A stretch of 8,972 nt of DNA, from positions 1 to 8,972 of the forward strand of contig JAAXHZ010000098.1 in assembly GCA_012270625.1 (NCBI GenBank). Direction: 5' to 3'. Positions 1 through 5,482 of the stretch are shown in pieces (positions within the stretch are counted from its first letter, which is position 1; the number at the start of each line of letters is the position of its first letter). Both the position numbers and the translations under genes were made by a program. The notes below the pieces were generated by a model. That model did no database searches and had not been told where the DNA came from. It saw only the letters and a program-made list of their open reading frames with translations. The DNA is from Dehalococcoidia bacterium. GTDB lineage: Bacteria > Chloroflexota > Dehalococcoidia > SAR202 > UBA11138.

Positions 1-1
1 C

Positions 2-436
2 CCGCAGGCGCCTGGCTCTCCCAATGCAAGCATGGCTGTGGCAGACGCCCCTATGGTGAGGATCGACTCACCAATCCAGGTGACAGCCACATTCAGCGAG
101 CCTGTATCCGACTTCACTGTCAAGGATGTCAGCGTGGTCAACGGCTTCGCAAGCAACCTCGTCGGCAGCGACGGGGACATAGTCTATACCTTCGACGTGA
201 CACCGAACGCGATTGGCGATGTGACCGTGGACATTGTCGGCGGCGTAGCGACAGATGCCGACGGCAACGGCAACACGGGAGCCGTCCAGCTATCGTTGGG
301 CATACCCTATGACGACGATGGCGACGGCGAGATCAGCAGGTACGAGGTCATCACGGCCATCGGCGACTACCTGTTCAGCGGCGTCCTAATCAGGGACCAT
401 GTCGTAGCGCTCATCGGACTCTTCCTGTTTGGCTAA
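2..436 (+). CDS. Secreted/surface Ig-like domain protein with C-terminal EF-hand (dockerin-like) tail, 5'-truncated
   Basis: The frame is open to the left edge, so only the C-terminal ~144 residues are present; the Met at position 32 is probably internal. Numbering from that Met, residues ~10-90 look like a bacterial Ig-like domain of the Big_12 type: FSEPV (21-25), then VTPNAIGDVTVDI and a GVATDADGNGN calcium-type loop (71-81). Such domains repeat in tandem in large secreted or cell-surface adhesin-like proteins. Residues 94-105, DDDGDGEISRYE, match a canonical EF-hand loop (D1, D3, D5, G6, I8, E12). It is followed by EVITAIGDYLFSG and a related second segment, HVVALIGLFLFG, giving a degenerate two-part dockerin-like arrangement that ends the protein. 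The role is probably extracellular calcium-dependent attachment or anchoring (inference). What the missing N-terminal part does cannot be told from here. Confidence 0.8.
   Translation, partial: PQAPGSPNASMAVADAPMVRIDSPIQVTATFSEPVSDFTVKDVSVVNGFASNLVGSDGDIVYTFDVTPNAIGDVTVDIVGGVATDADGNGNTGAVQLSLGIPYDDDGDGEISRYEVITAIGDYLFSGVLIRDHVVALIGLFLFG
311..346 (+). other. EF-hand calcium-binding loop in the C-terminal tail
   Basis: Twelve codons encode DDDGDGEISRYE. Asp occupies positions 1, 3 and 5, Gly position 6, Ile position 8 and Glu position 12, which is the full EF-hand ligand pattern. It is followed by a helix, and by a second helix without a matching acidic loop, as in a half-degenerate dockerin type I repeat. 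Calcium binding is inferred from the motif. Confidence 0.75.
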
Positions 437-452
437 TGGAGGGGCCATACAC

Positions 453-497
453 ATGCTACCGTTAGAGAATCGCATTAATGCAATTCTCCAGGAGTGA
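453..497 (+). CDS. Possible 14-codon mini-ORF (leader peptide?)
   Basis: ATG at 453 opens a frame encoding MLPLENRINAILQE, stopping at TGA 495-497. A strong Shine-Dalgarno sequence, GGAGGGG (438-444), lies 8 nt upstream, better than that of either flanking gene. The frame contains the 24-bp palindrome at 465-488, so translation and hairpin formation would interfere with each other. It could be a regulatory leader peptide for the downstream AI-2E-family gene (start 627), the stump of a lost gene, or chance. The peptide is too short for any family assignment. Confidence 0.25.
   Translation: MLPLENRINAILQE
465..488. promoter_or_regulatory. 24-bp near-perfect palindrome, operator-like (or hairpin)
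   Basis: Arms GAGAAT (465-470) and ATTCTC (483-488) flank the perfect 10-bp palindrome GCATTAATGC (472-481). Only the pair C471/A482 breaks the symmetry. The dyad is AT-rich at its centre and is not followed by a T-tract, so a binding site for a dimeric regulator is more likely than an intrinsic terminator. It lies 28 nt after the Ig-protein stop and 138 nt before the AI-2E-family gene. The right half, ATGCAATTCTC, recurs at 542-552. The regulator is unknown. Confidence 0.45.
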
Positions 498-566
498 GAG
501 CCTCCCCCGGACCGGACCGCTGAATACGGTATCGAGGACTTATGCAATTCTCTTGTACCGTGAGAG
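478..566 (+). repeat. Two-part direct repeat: ATGCAATTCTC ... GTGAGAG
   Basis: ATGCAATTCTC occurs at 478-488 and 542-552. Each copy is followed by GTGAGAG, at 494-500 (gap 5) and 560-566 (gap 7). Identical 11-mer and 7-mer blocks in the same order 64-66 bp apart suggest either a duplicated control element or two binding positions for one regulator, the first being a full palindrome and the second a half-site. Confidence 0.4.
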
Positions 567-626
567 GTCGAGCGATACGGGTCAGATCACAACCAAGCCG
601 TGCCGGAAACGTGGGTTAGGTGATTA

Positions 627-1814
627 ATGCCCCCTGAAACTACTACACACGACGCAGAGACTTCCCTGTGGAGGAAGTGGAGACTGCCGGGGCTGGTCGC
701 GGTTGGTATTTTGGCAGTGGCCTTCATCCTGTTTGTCGCTCGGGGCGCACTGCTTCCGATCGTCATAAGCGTCATCGTGGCAGAGCTTCTGTTTCCGATC
801 GTCGCTTTCATAGAGGCGCTGCTTCCCGGTCATAAGCGTTACCCACGGGCGGCCAGACTCTTCGCCATTGCGATCATATACATCTTCTTCTTCGCGCTGT
901 TGGCCGCGCTTCTCTACCTCACCGTCCGCCCCATACTCGGGGAGGCGCAGGAGTTCATAGAGACCGTTCCGCAGATATACGGACAGGCAAAACTGACTAT
1001 AGAGATGTGGCTGGAAGAGTTCGACCGGCAGGTGCCGGAAGAGGTGAAGGCACAGCTCGACGAGTGGCTCCGGTCCGCGAGCAGTGTAATTGGCAGCGCA
1101 GCGCTGGCCATTCTGACAAGGACTCTGAGCGCCATCAGCGGGACAATATCCCTCGTTATCGCCCTCGTGATAGTTCCATTCTTGCTGTTCTACATGCTCA
1201 AAGACAAGGAGGAGCTGGTCGGAGGGATGTACTCCATTCTTCCCGCGGGCGTCGCGCGGCACACACACAACGTCTTCAGTCTCTTCCACAATGTCGTCGG
1301 CTCGTACGTTCGCGCTCAGCTGATCAGCGCTTCCATAGTCGGAGGCCTGGTATTCATCGGGCTCTTCTTCCTCGACATTAGCTTCGCGCTCACCCTGGGG
1401 CTGCTGGCAGGCATACTCGGCCTCATCCCCATCATTGGCGCTTTCATTGGAGCGGTGCCAGGACTGCTGGTTACTCTGGCGACCGATCCGGGCAAGCTGG
1501 TCTGGGTCGCGCTGCTGTACATCATTGTCCAGTTCGTAGAAAGCAATATAATCTCGCCCCGAATTCAGGGGCAGGCGCTCAGACTTCATCCCATTTTCAT
1601 AATGGTAACCCTGGTAATAGCCAGCGACATAGCGGGACTGTGGGGAGTGCTTATCGGCGCGCCGCTAGTGGCAGTAGCCAGGGACATATTCGCGTATTTC
1701 TACACCGAGTGGAGCGACCGAGGCGTATCCGAGGCTGAATCGGAAGAGATAGAAGAACCTGATTCGGCAGAGGCCGTGGCTGAAGAACACGCCGGGCCTG
1801 TGCCGGATAACTAG
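627..1814 (+). CDS. AI-2E family transporter-like membrane protein
   Basis: A 395-residue polytopic membrane protein of the AI-2E_transport family (PF01594). Members have been linked to export of autoinducer-2 (TqsA/YdgG), Na+/H+ exchange and other roles, so the substrate here cannot be named. Hydrophobic segments lie at about 22-38, 41-65, 78-101, 170-190, 230-252, 255-286, 290-306 and 322-356. A long hydrophilic, partly helical loop (~103-168) separates the N-terminal from the C-terminal membrane bundle, as is usual in this family. Family hallmarks are the IPIIGAFIGAVPG stretch (268-280), ESNIISPRI (305-313) with Pro311, HPIF (321-324), and the closing GLWGVLIGAPLVAV (337-350). Residues 366-395 form an acidic Glu/Ala-rich tail beyond the core. 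The start ATG follows AGGTGA at 618-623 with only a 3-nt gap. The gene converges on the oxidase downstream, 26 bp away. Confidence 0.88.
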   Translation: MPPETTTHDAETSLWRKWRLPGLVAVGILAVAFILFVARGALLPIVISVIVAELLFPIVAFIEALLPGHKRYPRAARLFAIAIIYIFFFALLAALLYLTVRPILGEAQEFIETVPQIYGQAKLTIEMWLEEFDRQVPEEVKAQLDEWLRSASSVIGSAALAILTRTLSAISGTISLVIALVIVPFLLFYMLKDKEELVGGMYSILPAGVARHTHNVFSLFHNVVGSYVRAQLISASIVGGLVFIGLFFLDISFALTLGLLAGILGLIPIIGAFIGAVPGLLVTLATDPGKLVWVALLYIIVQFVESNIISPRIQGQALRLHPIFIMVTLVIASDIAGLWGVLIGAPLVAVARDIFAYFYTEWSDRGVSEAESEEIEEPDSAEAVAEEHAGPVPDN

Positions 1815-1840
1815 GTACTGCTTTTACACCAGACGCCGCT

Positions 1841-2917
1841 CTACTGTATGCGCCCTCCGGGCATGTTAGTCCAGGCGCTCATCTCGTGTGGGAGCACCAC
1901 CGGGTCGGCCTTGCAGACGAACCCCGGATCGAGCTGGTCCATCGAGGTCACGCCCATCAGGGCCATCGCGACGATCAGCTCGTCCTCGAGTATCTCCAGC
2001 ACCCTGACCACACCATCGACCCCAGCGGCGGCTATCCCCCATCCCTGCAGCTTTCCAATCGCGACGGCGTCAGCGCCAAGCGCGATGGCCTTGACGATGT
2101 CCGTGCCGCGCTGTATGCCGCCGTCCAGGACTATCGTGGCCCTGCCGTCAACGGCCTCTACGATCTCAGGGAGCATCTCCAGCGTTCCCTGTCCGTGGTC
2201 GAGCTGACGGCCGCCATGGTTCGACACCCATACTACGTCCACTCCGCGCTCGATGGCGATCTTCGCATCTTCGGACGTCGCGATCCCCTTGAGCATGAAC
2301 GGGAGCCCGGCAAGCTTCTTGATCCTGTCCACAGTGTCCCAAGTGACCGATGCCGCGTGGGACGGGTCTCGAGGCGCGCGGCGTGTCGGGGTAAGCCACC
2401 GCGTCAGCATCGGCCTTTCCCTCCGGCTGTAGTGGGCCGTGTCCACGGTGATGCACAGCCCGATGTATCCAGCCTCCTTGATAGCAGCGACCCGCTCCTC
2501 TATCCAGGCCCAGTCGCCGTGAATGTATAGCTGGAACACCTTTGGATGATCGGCGGCCGCGGCGATCTCCTCCAGTCCAGGCTCTGTGACGGAGCTGACC
2601 ACGTGCATGACCCCGAACTGCGCTGCCGCCCTGGTGGAAGCCGCGCCGCCCTCCGGGTTGAAGACCTGGAGCGATCCGATCGGCGCGAGGAGCACAGGGA
2701 TTCGCAGCTTCTGTCCCAAGAATGTGGTGGACGGGTCCACGCTGGAGACGTCGTTCAGCACACGCGGTCGGAACGCGATCTGGTCGAAAGCGAGTCGGTT
2801 GCGCCGCATGGTCGTCTCCGATTCGGACGCGCCTACCAGATAGTCCCACGCGCCCTGGTGCAGGTTGACCCGCGCCCGCTGGACGATCTCTTCATTGCTC
2901 AGAAAGTTCATGTCCAC
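1841..2917 (-). CDS. FMN-dependent alpha-hydroxy-acid oxidase/dehydrogenase (lactate/glycolate oxidase family)
   Basis: A 358-residue TIM-barrel enzyme that oxidises an (S)-2-hydroxy acid such as lactate or glycolate to the 2-oxo acid; no signal peptide, so cytoplasmic. Aligned by eye with spinach glycolate oxidase, the active site is intact: Tyr26 (Y24), Gln129 and Tyr131 in FQLY (Q127, Y129), Thr157 and Asp159 in TVD (T155, D157), Arg166 (R164), Lys210 in LKG (K230), and His234 and Arg237 in SNHGGRQLD (H254, R257). DGG (265-267) and the barrel-end glycine loop are present, but R289 is Gln269 and R309 is Lys289. The segment between Asp159 and Lys210 is ~22 residues shorter than in plant glycolate oxidase, so the lid loop is trimmed. 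Whether it uses O2 or a membrane electron acceptor cannot be told. The GTG start at 2917 is preferred over the ATG at 2911 because AAGGAG sits 6 nt before the GTG. Confidence 0.9.
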   Translation of the reverse strand: MDMNFLSNEEIVQRARVNLHQGAWDYLVGASESETTMRRNRLAFDQIAFRPRVLNDVSSVDPSTTFLGQKLRIPVLLAPIGSLQVFNPEGGAASTRAAAQFGVMHVVSSVTEPGLEEIAAAADHPKVFQLYIHGDWAWIEERVAAIKEAGYIGLCITVDTAHYSRRERPMLTRWLTPTRRAPRDPSHAASVTWDTVDRIKKLAGLPFMLKGIATSEDAKIAIERGVDVVWVSNHGGRQLDHGQGTLEMLPEIVEAVDGRATIVLDGGIQRGTDIVKAIALGADAVAIGKLQGWGIAAAGVDGVVRVLEILEDELIVAMALMGVTSMDQLDPGFVCKADPVVLPHEMSAWTNMPGGRIQ

Positions 2918-2923
2918 GTCTGT

Positions 2924-2929
2924 CTCCTT
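2924..2929 (-). promoter_or_regulatory. Ribosome binding site deciding the GTG start of the oxidase
   Basis: Minus-strand AAGGAG lies 6 nt before GTG (2917-2915) and 12 nt before the next in-frame ATG (2911-2909). The 6-nt spacing is normal and the 12-nt spacing is long, which favours the GTG start and an N-terminus beginning MDMNFLS. Confidence 0.6.
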
Positions 2930-3009
2930 GGTGTCGGAATATCTCGCAAGTGTTCGCCCATCAAGTCAGGCGACCGTCACAAGGTAACACTGGCGTCGGG
3001 CGGCGCTCA

Positions 3010-3295
3010 ATGGTGGGAGTGAAGCGCCGGAGGTGAACGCCGGAGAGTCACCGACCTGATCGTACGCTCACAGCGCAAGTCGGACAGATCGACCCTCTGG
3101 TTTGCGATCGAAGCGTCGGGCGTAATTGATGAAGAAGACATCACCAGAGCAAAGCATTCGGCCGATGTCCTCAAGAAGATCCATGAACAGGACGCGATAC
3201 CTCTAGTCTTTGGGTATCAGATTTCCGGTAGGCACAGGGAACTGTCAAACGAGCTGCAAGTCCCGGTGTTCCTGGACACAGACGACAGACAATAG
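3010..3295 (+). pseudogene. Frame-broken, probably 5'-truncated fragment of a small alpha/beta (nuclease-fold-like?) protein
   Basis: Frame 3023-3295 is open for 90 codons and ends in TAG, but contains no ATG, no TTG, and its only GTG is near the very end, so it cannot be translated as it stands. The product looks like genuine protein: TLWFAIEASGVI (strand), DEEDITRAKHSADVLKKI (amphipathic helix), AIPLVFGYQIS (strand), then a short helix and PVFLD (strand). By memory this resembles the C-terminal part of PD-(D/E)XK-nuclease-like DUF proteins with an EVS-type strand, then a D-V-x-R-A helix, then an xPVVxG strand; this is a suggestion only. ATG GTG at 3010 leads into the same frame only if one copy of a tandem repeat (3033-3045) is removed, giving a start MVGVKRRRVTDLIV. 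It lies between the oxidase promoter region and the permease 3' end; the rest of the 2918-3412 gap holds only the hairpin at 3328. Confidence 0.5.
3019..3045 (+). repeat. Imperfect 14/13-nt tandem duplication that shifts the reading frame
   Basis: Copy 1 is GTGAAGCGCCGGAG (3019-3032) and copy 2 is GTGAACGCCGGAG (3033-3045), identical except for one missing G. Deleting copy 2 (13 nt) joins the ATG at 3010 in frame with the open reading frame that follows; with both copies present, the ATG frame ends at TGA 3034-3036. Confidence 0.7.
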
Positions 3296-3327
3296 ACAAA
3301 CAGGATCGATCATGAAGTCCTCGCCGA

Positions 3328-3347
3328 ACACTCCCTGACGGGAGTGT
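3328..3347. terminator. Hairpin between converging units (terminator-like, no T-tract)
   Basis: ACACTCCC (3328-3335), loop TGAC, then GGGAGTGT (3340-3347): a perfect 8-bp stem. It lies 65 nt past the stop of the DppC-like gene on the minus strand and 32 nt past the fragment's TAG on the plus strand. Neither side has a run of T, so it may act as an mRNA-end or Rho-assisted structure rather than as a classical intrinsic terminator. Confidence 0.45.
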
Positions 3348-3412
3348 ACATATTCGAATGATGCGAAGTTCTTCCACGGGAGTAACGAGGCTACCCCTGA
3401 TCCGCATGGACC

Positions 3413-4318
3413 CTACATTCGATGTCTCAGACGGGGGTCCAGTATATCCCGCAGGCCATCACCCGCGAGATTAATCGCCAAAACAGTGACTGAAAGGAAC
3501 AGTCCTGGGAAGAAGGTGATCCAGAAAGCAACCTGGAGATACTGACGGCCCTCACCCATGATGTTTCCCCAACTTGGAATGATTGGAGGGGTGCCAGCTC
3601 CAAGGAAGCTCAGAGCGGCCTCGGTAAGTATAGCGGCCGCGAAAACAAATGTGGCCTGCACCAAGACTGGGGCGATGGTATTCGGGGCGATGTGGAATGT
3701 CAGTATGCGCCACACAGGGACACCGAGCGCTTCGGCGGCGTCAACGAACATCTGCTCACGCAGGCTGAGGGCCACGCCACGCACAATTCTCACCATTCGG
3801 GGTGTGTCCACTATGGTGATGACAATTATCACGTTCTGAACACTTGAGCCAAGCAGCGTGATGATGGCCAGCGCGAGAAGGATTGTCGGCATTGCCATCA
3901 TGCCGTCCATGACACGCATAACAATATTGTCCACGAGGCGGAAGTACCCAGACACCAACCCAATGGCAAGGCCGGCCACGGTTACCAGCAGCGCGACCGA
4001 GAATCCAACAAGCAGCGAAATCCGACTGCCTTGCATGGTGCGAGCGTAAACGTCCCGGCCAAAGTTGTCGGTACCGAACCAGAAGTGATCAAGCGAGGGG
4101 GAGACCAGTCGATCCTCGAAGCTCGTAAGAATGGCCTCTCCTGTAATGAAAGGAGAGATTACTGCGATGATCGACATCACCACAAGTATGAACAGCCCAA
4201 AAGCGAGAGTAGGATTGCGCTTCGAGCCACCGTAAGCGCGAGCGAGCCGCAGACTCCATCGCCGCTGCGGCGACGAAGCCGCCTGCGCCTCTACAAGCTC
4301 CATGTCCTGGATGCTCAT
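3413..4318 (-). CDS. ABC importer permease, DppC/OppC-like
   Basis: A 301-residue inner-membrane permease of the peptide/nickel (Dpp/Opp) importer class, which pairs with the upstream DppB-like subunit to form the solute channel. The N-terminus (1-32) is cytoplasmic, with a basic RR..R..R patch. TM1 is at ~38-58, followed by the DppC signature HFWFGTDNFGRDVYAR (78-93), as in the OppC_N-type region. Further membrane segments are at ~100-125, 143-170, 219-240 and 264-286. The ATPase-contact EAA loop appears as DAAEALGVPVWRILTFHIAPN (193-213), with D in place of the first E. ALSFLGAGTPPIIPSWG (235-251) and GDGLRDILDPRLR (287-299) are classic family endings. Its ATG overlaps the TGA of the DppB-like gene (4315-4318), showing translational coupling. 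No ATPase gene follows downstream. Confidence 0.93.
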   Translation of the reverse strand: MSIQDMELVEAQAASSPQRRWSLRLARAYGGSKRNPTLAFGLFILVVMSIIAVISPFITGEAILTSFEDRLVSPSLDHFWFGTDNFGRDVYARTMQGSRISLLVGFSVALLVTVAGLAIGLVSGYFRLVDNIVMRVMDGMMAMPTILLALAIITLLGSSVQNVIIVITIVDTPRMVRIVRGVALSLREQMFVDAAEALGVPVWRILTFHIAPNTIAPVLVQATFVFAAAILTEAALSFLGAGTPPIIPSWGNIMGEGRQYLQVAFWITFFPGLFLSVTVLAINLAGDGLRDILDPRLRHRM

Positions 4319-5259
4319 TGATAGCGTATCCTCGGGTCCAGGTAGGCGTATGCGATGTCCACCAGAAGATTGACAAAGATATAGAGTACCGAGAAAACCA
4401 TCAACATTCCCTGGATTATGGGGTAATCTCGCCGAATCAGTGCATCTACGACCAGACGGCCCATACCCGGAATGGCAAAGACCACCTCAATCACTACCAC
4501 ACCGGTCAGCAGCAGCGCGAACGATATGCCTATCACCGTGACTATGGGGATGGACGCGGCCTTGAGGGCATGTCGCAGCAGTACAATCCGCTCCGAAAGT
4601 CCCTTTGCGCGGGCAGTCCTGATATGGTCTTCGTTTAGGACTTCAATCATGATCGAACGAGTCATGCGCGCCAGGAGCGCCGCTGCGACCAGCGCAATGC
4701 TTAAGGACGGGAGCACAAGCCCGCGGAGATACAGCGTAATGTCAACTGAAAACGGGACGTAGCCCAAAACTGGAACAATGCCGAGGTTTACGGCGAACAG
4801 CCATATGAACATGAACCCGACCCAGAACGCGGGCACGGAGAATGCGATTACCGCGAAGACCATCGCTACACGGTCTATGATCCCGCGAGCCTTCCACGCG
4901 GCCAGCACCCCCAGTGGAATCCCGATTGCTATCGCCATCAGCTGGGCCATTACAGCCAATCCCATGGTGGCTGGCACACGTTGGAGCATCAGCTGTACTA
5001 CTGAACGCTGCGAGAAAACGGATGTCCCCAGGTCTCCACGAAGAAGATTGCCGACCCATATTAGAAACTGCTCATAGAGGGGTTTGTCGGTACCCAGAGC
5101 CTCGCGGATCTCGGCGATCTCCTGTTTCGTAGCTTCCTCGCCGGCGATAATCGCAGCTGGGTCTCCTGGAGCTAGGTGCAGAATCGCAAACGTTATAAGA
5201 CCGACCATCGCCACGACAGGTATCGAGGCGAGCAGCCTCTGTATGATGTACGAAACCAC
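4315..5259 (-). CDS. ABC importer permease, DppB/OppB-like
   Basis: A 314-residue inner-membrane permease, partner of the DppC-like subunit, in a di/oligopeptide- or nickel-type ABC importer. TM1 is at 9-31, followed by the family motif HLAPGDP (28-34), and the periplasmic region includes GDLGTSVFSQRSV (75-87). Further membrane helices are at ~97-121, 131-156, 178-198, 237-262 and 283-305. The EAA-type loop that docks the ATPase is at ~205-225 (DHIRTARAKGLSE). FAIPGMGRLVVDALIRRDYP (261-280) and the C-terminal AYLDPRIRY (305-313) are DppB hallmarks. The start is GTG at 5259, with GGAAGG about 9 nt upstream, and gives the usual MxxYIIxRLL N-terminus. The gene lies 217 nt after the binding-protein gene and overlaps the next permease by 4 nt. 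Confidence 0.93.
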   Translation of the reverse strand: MVSYIIQRLLASIPVVAMVGLITFAILHLAPGDPAAIIAGEEATKQEIAEIREALGTDKPLYEQFLIWVGNLLRGDLGTSVFSQRSVVQLMLQRVPATMGLAVMAQLMAIAIGIPLGVLAAWKARGIIDRVAMVFAVIAFSVPAFWVGFMFIWLFAVNLGIVPVLGYVPFSVDITLYLRGLVLPSLSIALVAAALLARMTRSIMIEVLNEDHIRTARAKGLSERIVLLRHALKAASIPIVTVIGISFALLLTGVVVIEVVFAIPGMGRLVVDALIRRDYPIIQGMLMVFSVLYIFVNLLVDIAYAYLDPRIRYQ

Positions 5260-5309
5260 TCTGTCACGCCTTCCAGACGCTGGATTGAAGAGAGAGGGAT
5301 GGACTTAAT

Positions 5310-5323
5310 GCCGACGAGTCGGC
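5310..5323. repeat. Small hairpin in the leader of the permease genes
   Basis: GCCGA (5310-5314), loop CGAG, then TCGGC (5319-5323): a perfect 5-bp GC-rich stem 50 nt before the DppB-like start, inside the 217-nt gap between binding protein and permease. It may influence expression of the permeases. Nothing else in this gap apart from the hairpin at 5459 stands out, and I see no coding frame there. Confidence 0.25.
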
Positions 5324-5458
5324 TCGAGGACCGCGGCCGATCAGTCTCAAGCGTCTCACCTCGTCGCAGAGCAAGGTAAGCCGCCTACATCCTGAAATCG
5401 CATGAGCAATCACGCGACTTCAGAGCCGCACATCATCGGTTGTGCTATCTGTCCTCAC

Positions 5459-5482
5459 AATTAATCCCTTGCGGGATCAATC
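5459..5482 (-). promoter_or_regulatory. GCAA-tetraloop hairpin at the 3' end of the binding-protein gene
   Basis: Read on the minus strand, GATTGATCCC, loop GCAA, then GGGATTAATT forms a 10-bp stem (eight Watson-Crick pairs and two G-U pairs) capped by a GNRA tetraloop. It spans the TGA stop of the binding-protein gene. No U-tract follows. Intercistronic hairpins after binding-protein genes are known to protect the upstream mRNA and partly shut off downstream permeases, which fits the gene order here. Confidence 0.5.

Noticed and set aside
624..1589. Long antisense frame (321 codons, minus strand) under the AI-2E-family gene
   Set aside because: It is the complement of a clear membrane-protein gene. 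Its product is a hydrophilic, low-complexity Glu/Asp/Gln-rich string with no domain and no independent support.
2166..2849. 227-codon minus-strand frame inside the oxidase gene
   Set aside because: It overlaps the real oxidase frame on the same strand. Its product is Arg/Gly-rich and shows no family resemblance, while the oxidase frame carries all catalytic motifs.
2936..2964. Possible promoter for the oxidase (minus-strand TTGATG, 17 nt, TATTCC)
   Set aside because: Both boxes match poorly, and the predicted start would fall on the Shine-Dalgarno sequence itself, leaving almost no leader.
2546..3022. 158-codon plus-strand frame running past the oxidase start into the gap
   Set aside because: Most of it is the antisense of the oxidase and its composition is implausible. 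Only the separate frame 3023-3295 looks protein-like.
3171..3407. 78-codon minus-strand frame downstream of the DppC-like gene
   Set aside because: No ribosome binding site, an unlikely Arg/Cys-rich product, and it overlaps the better-supported plus-strand fragment.
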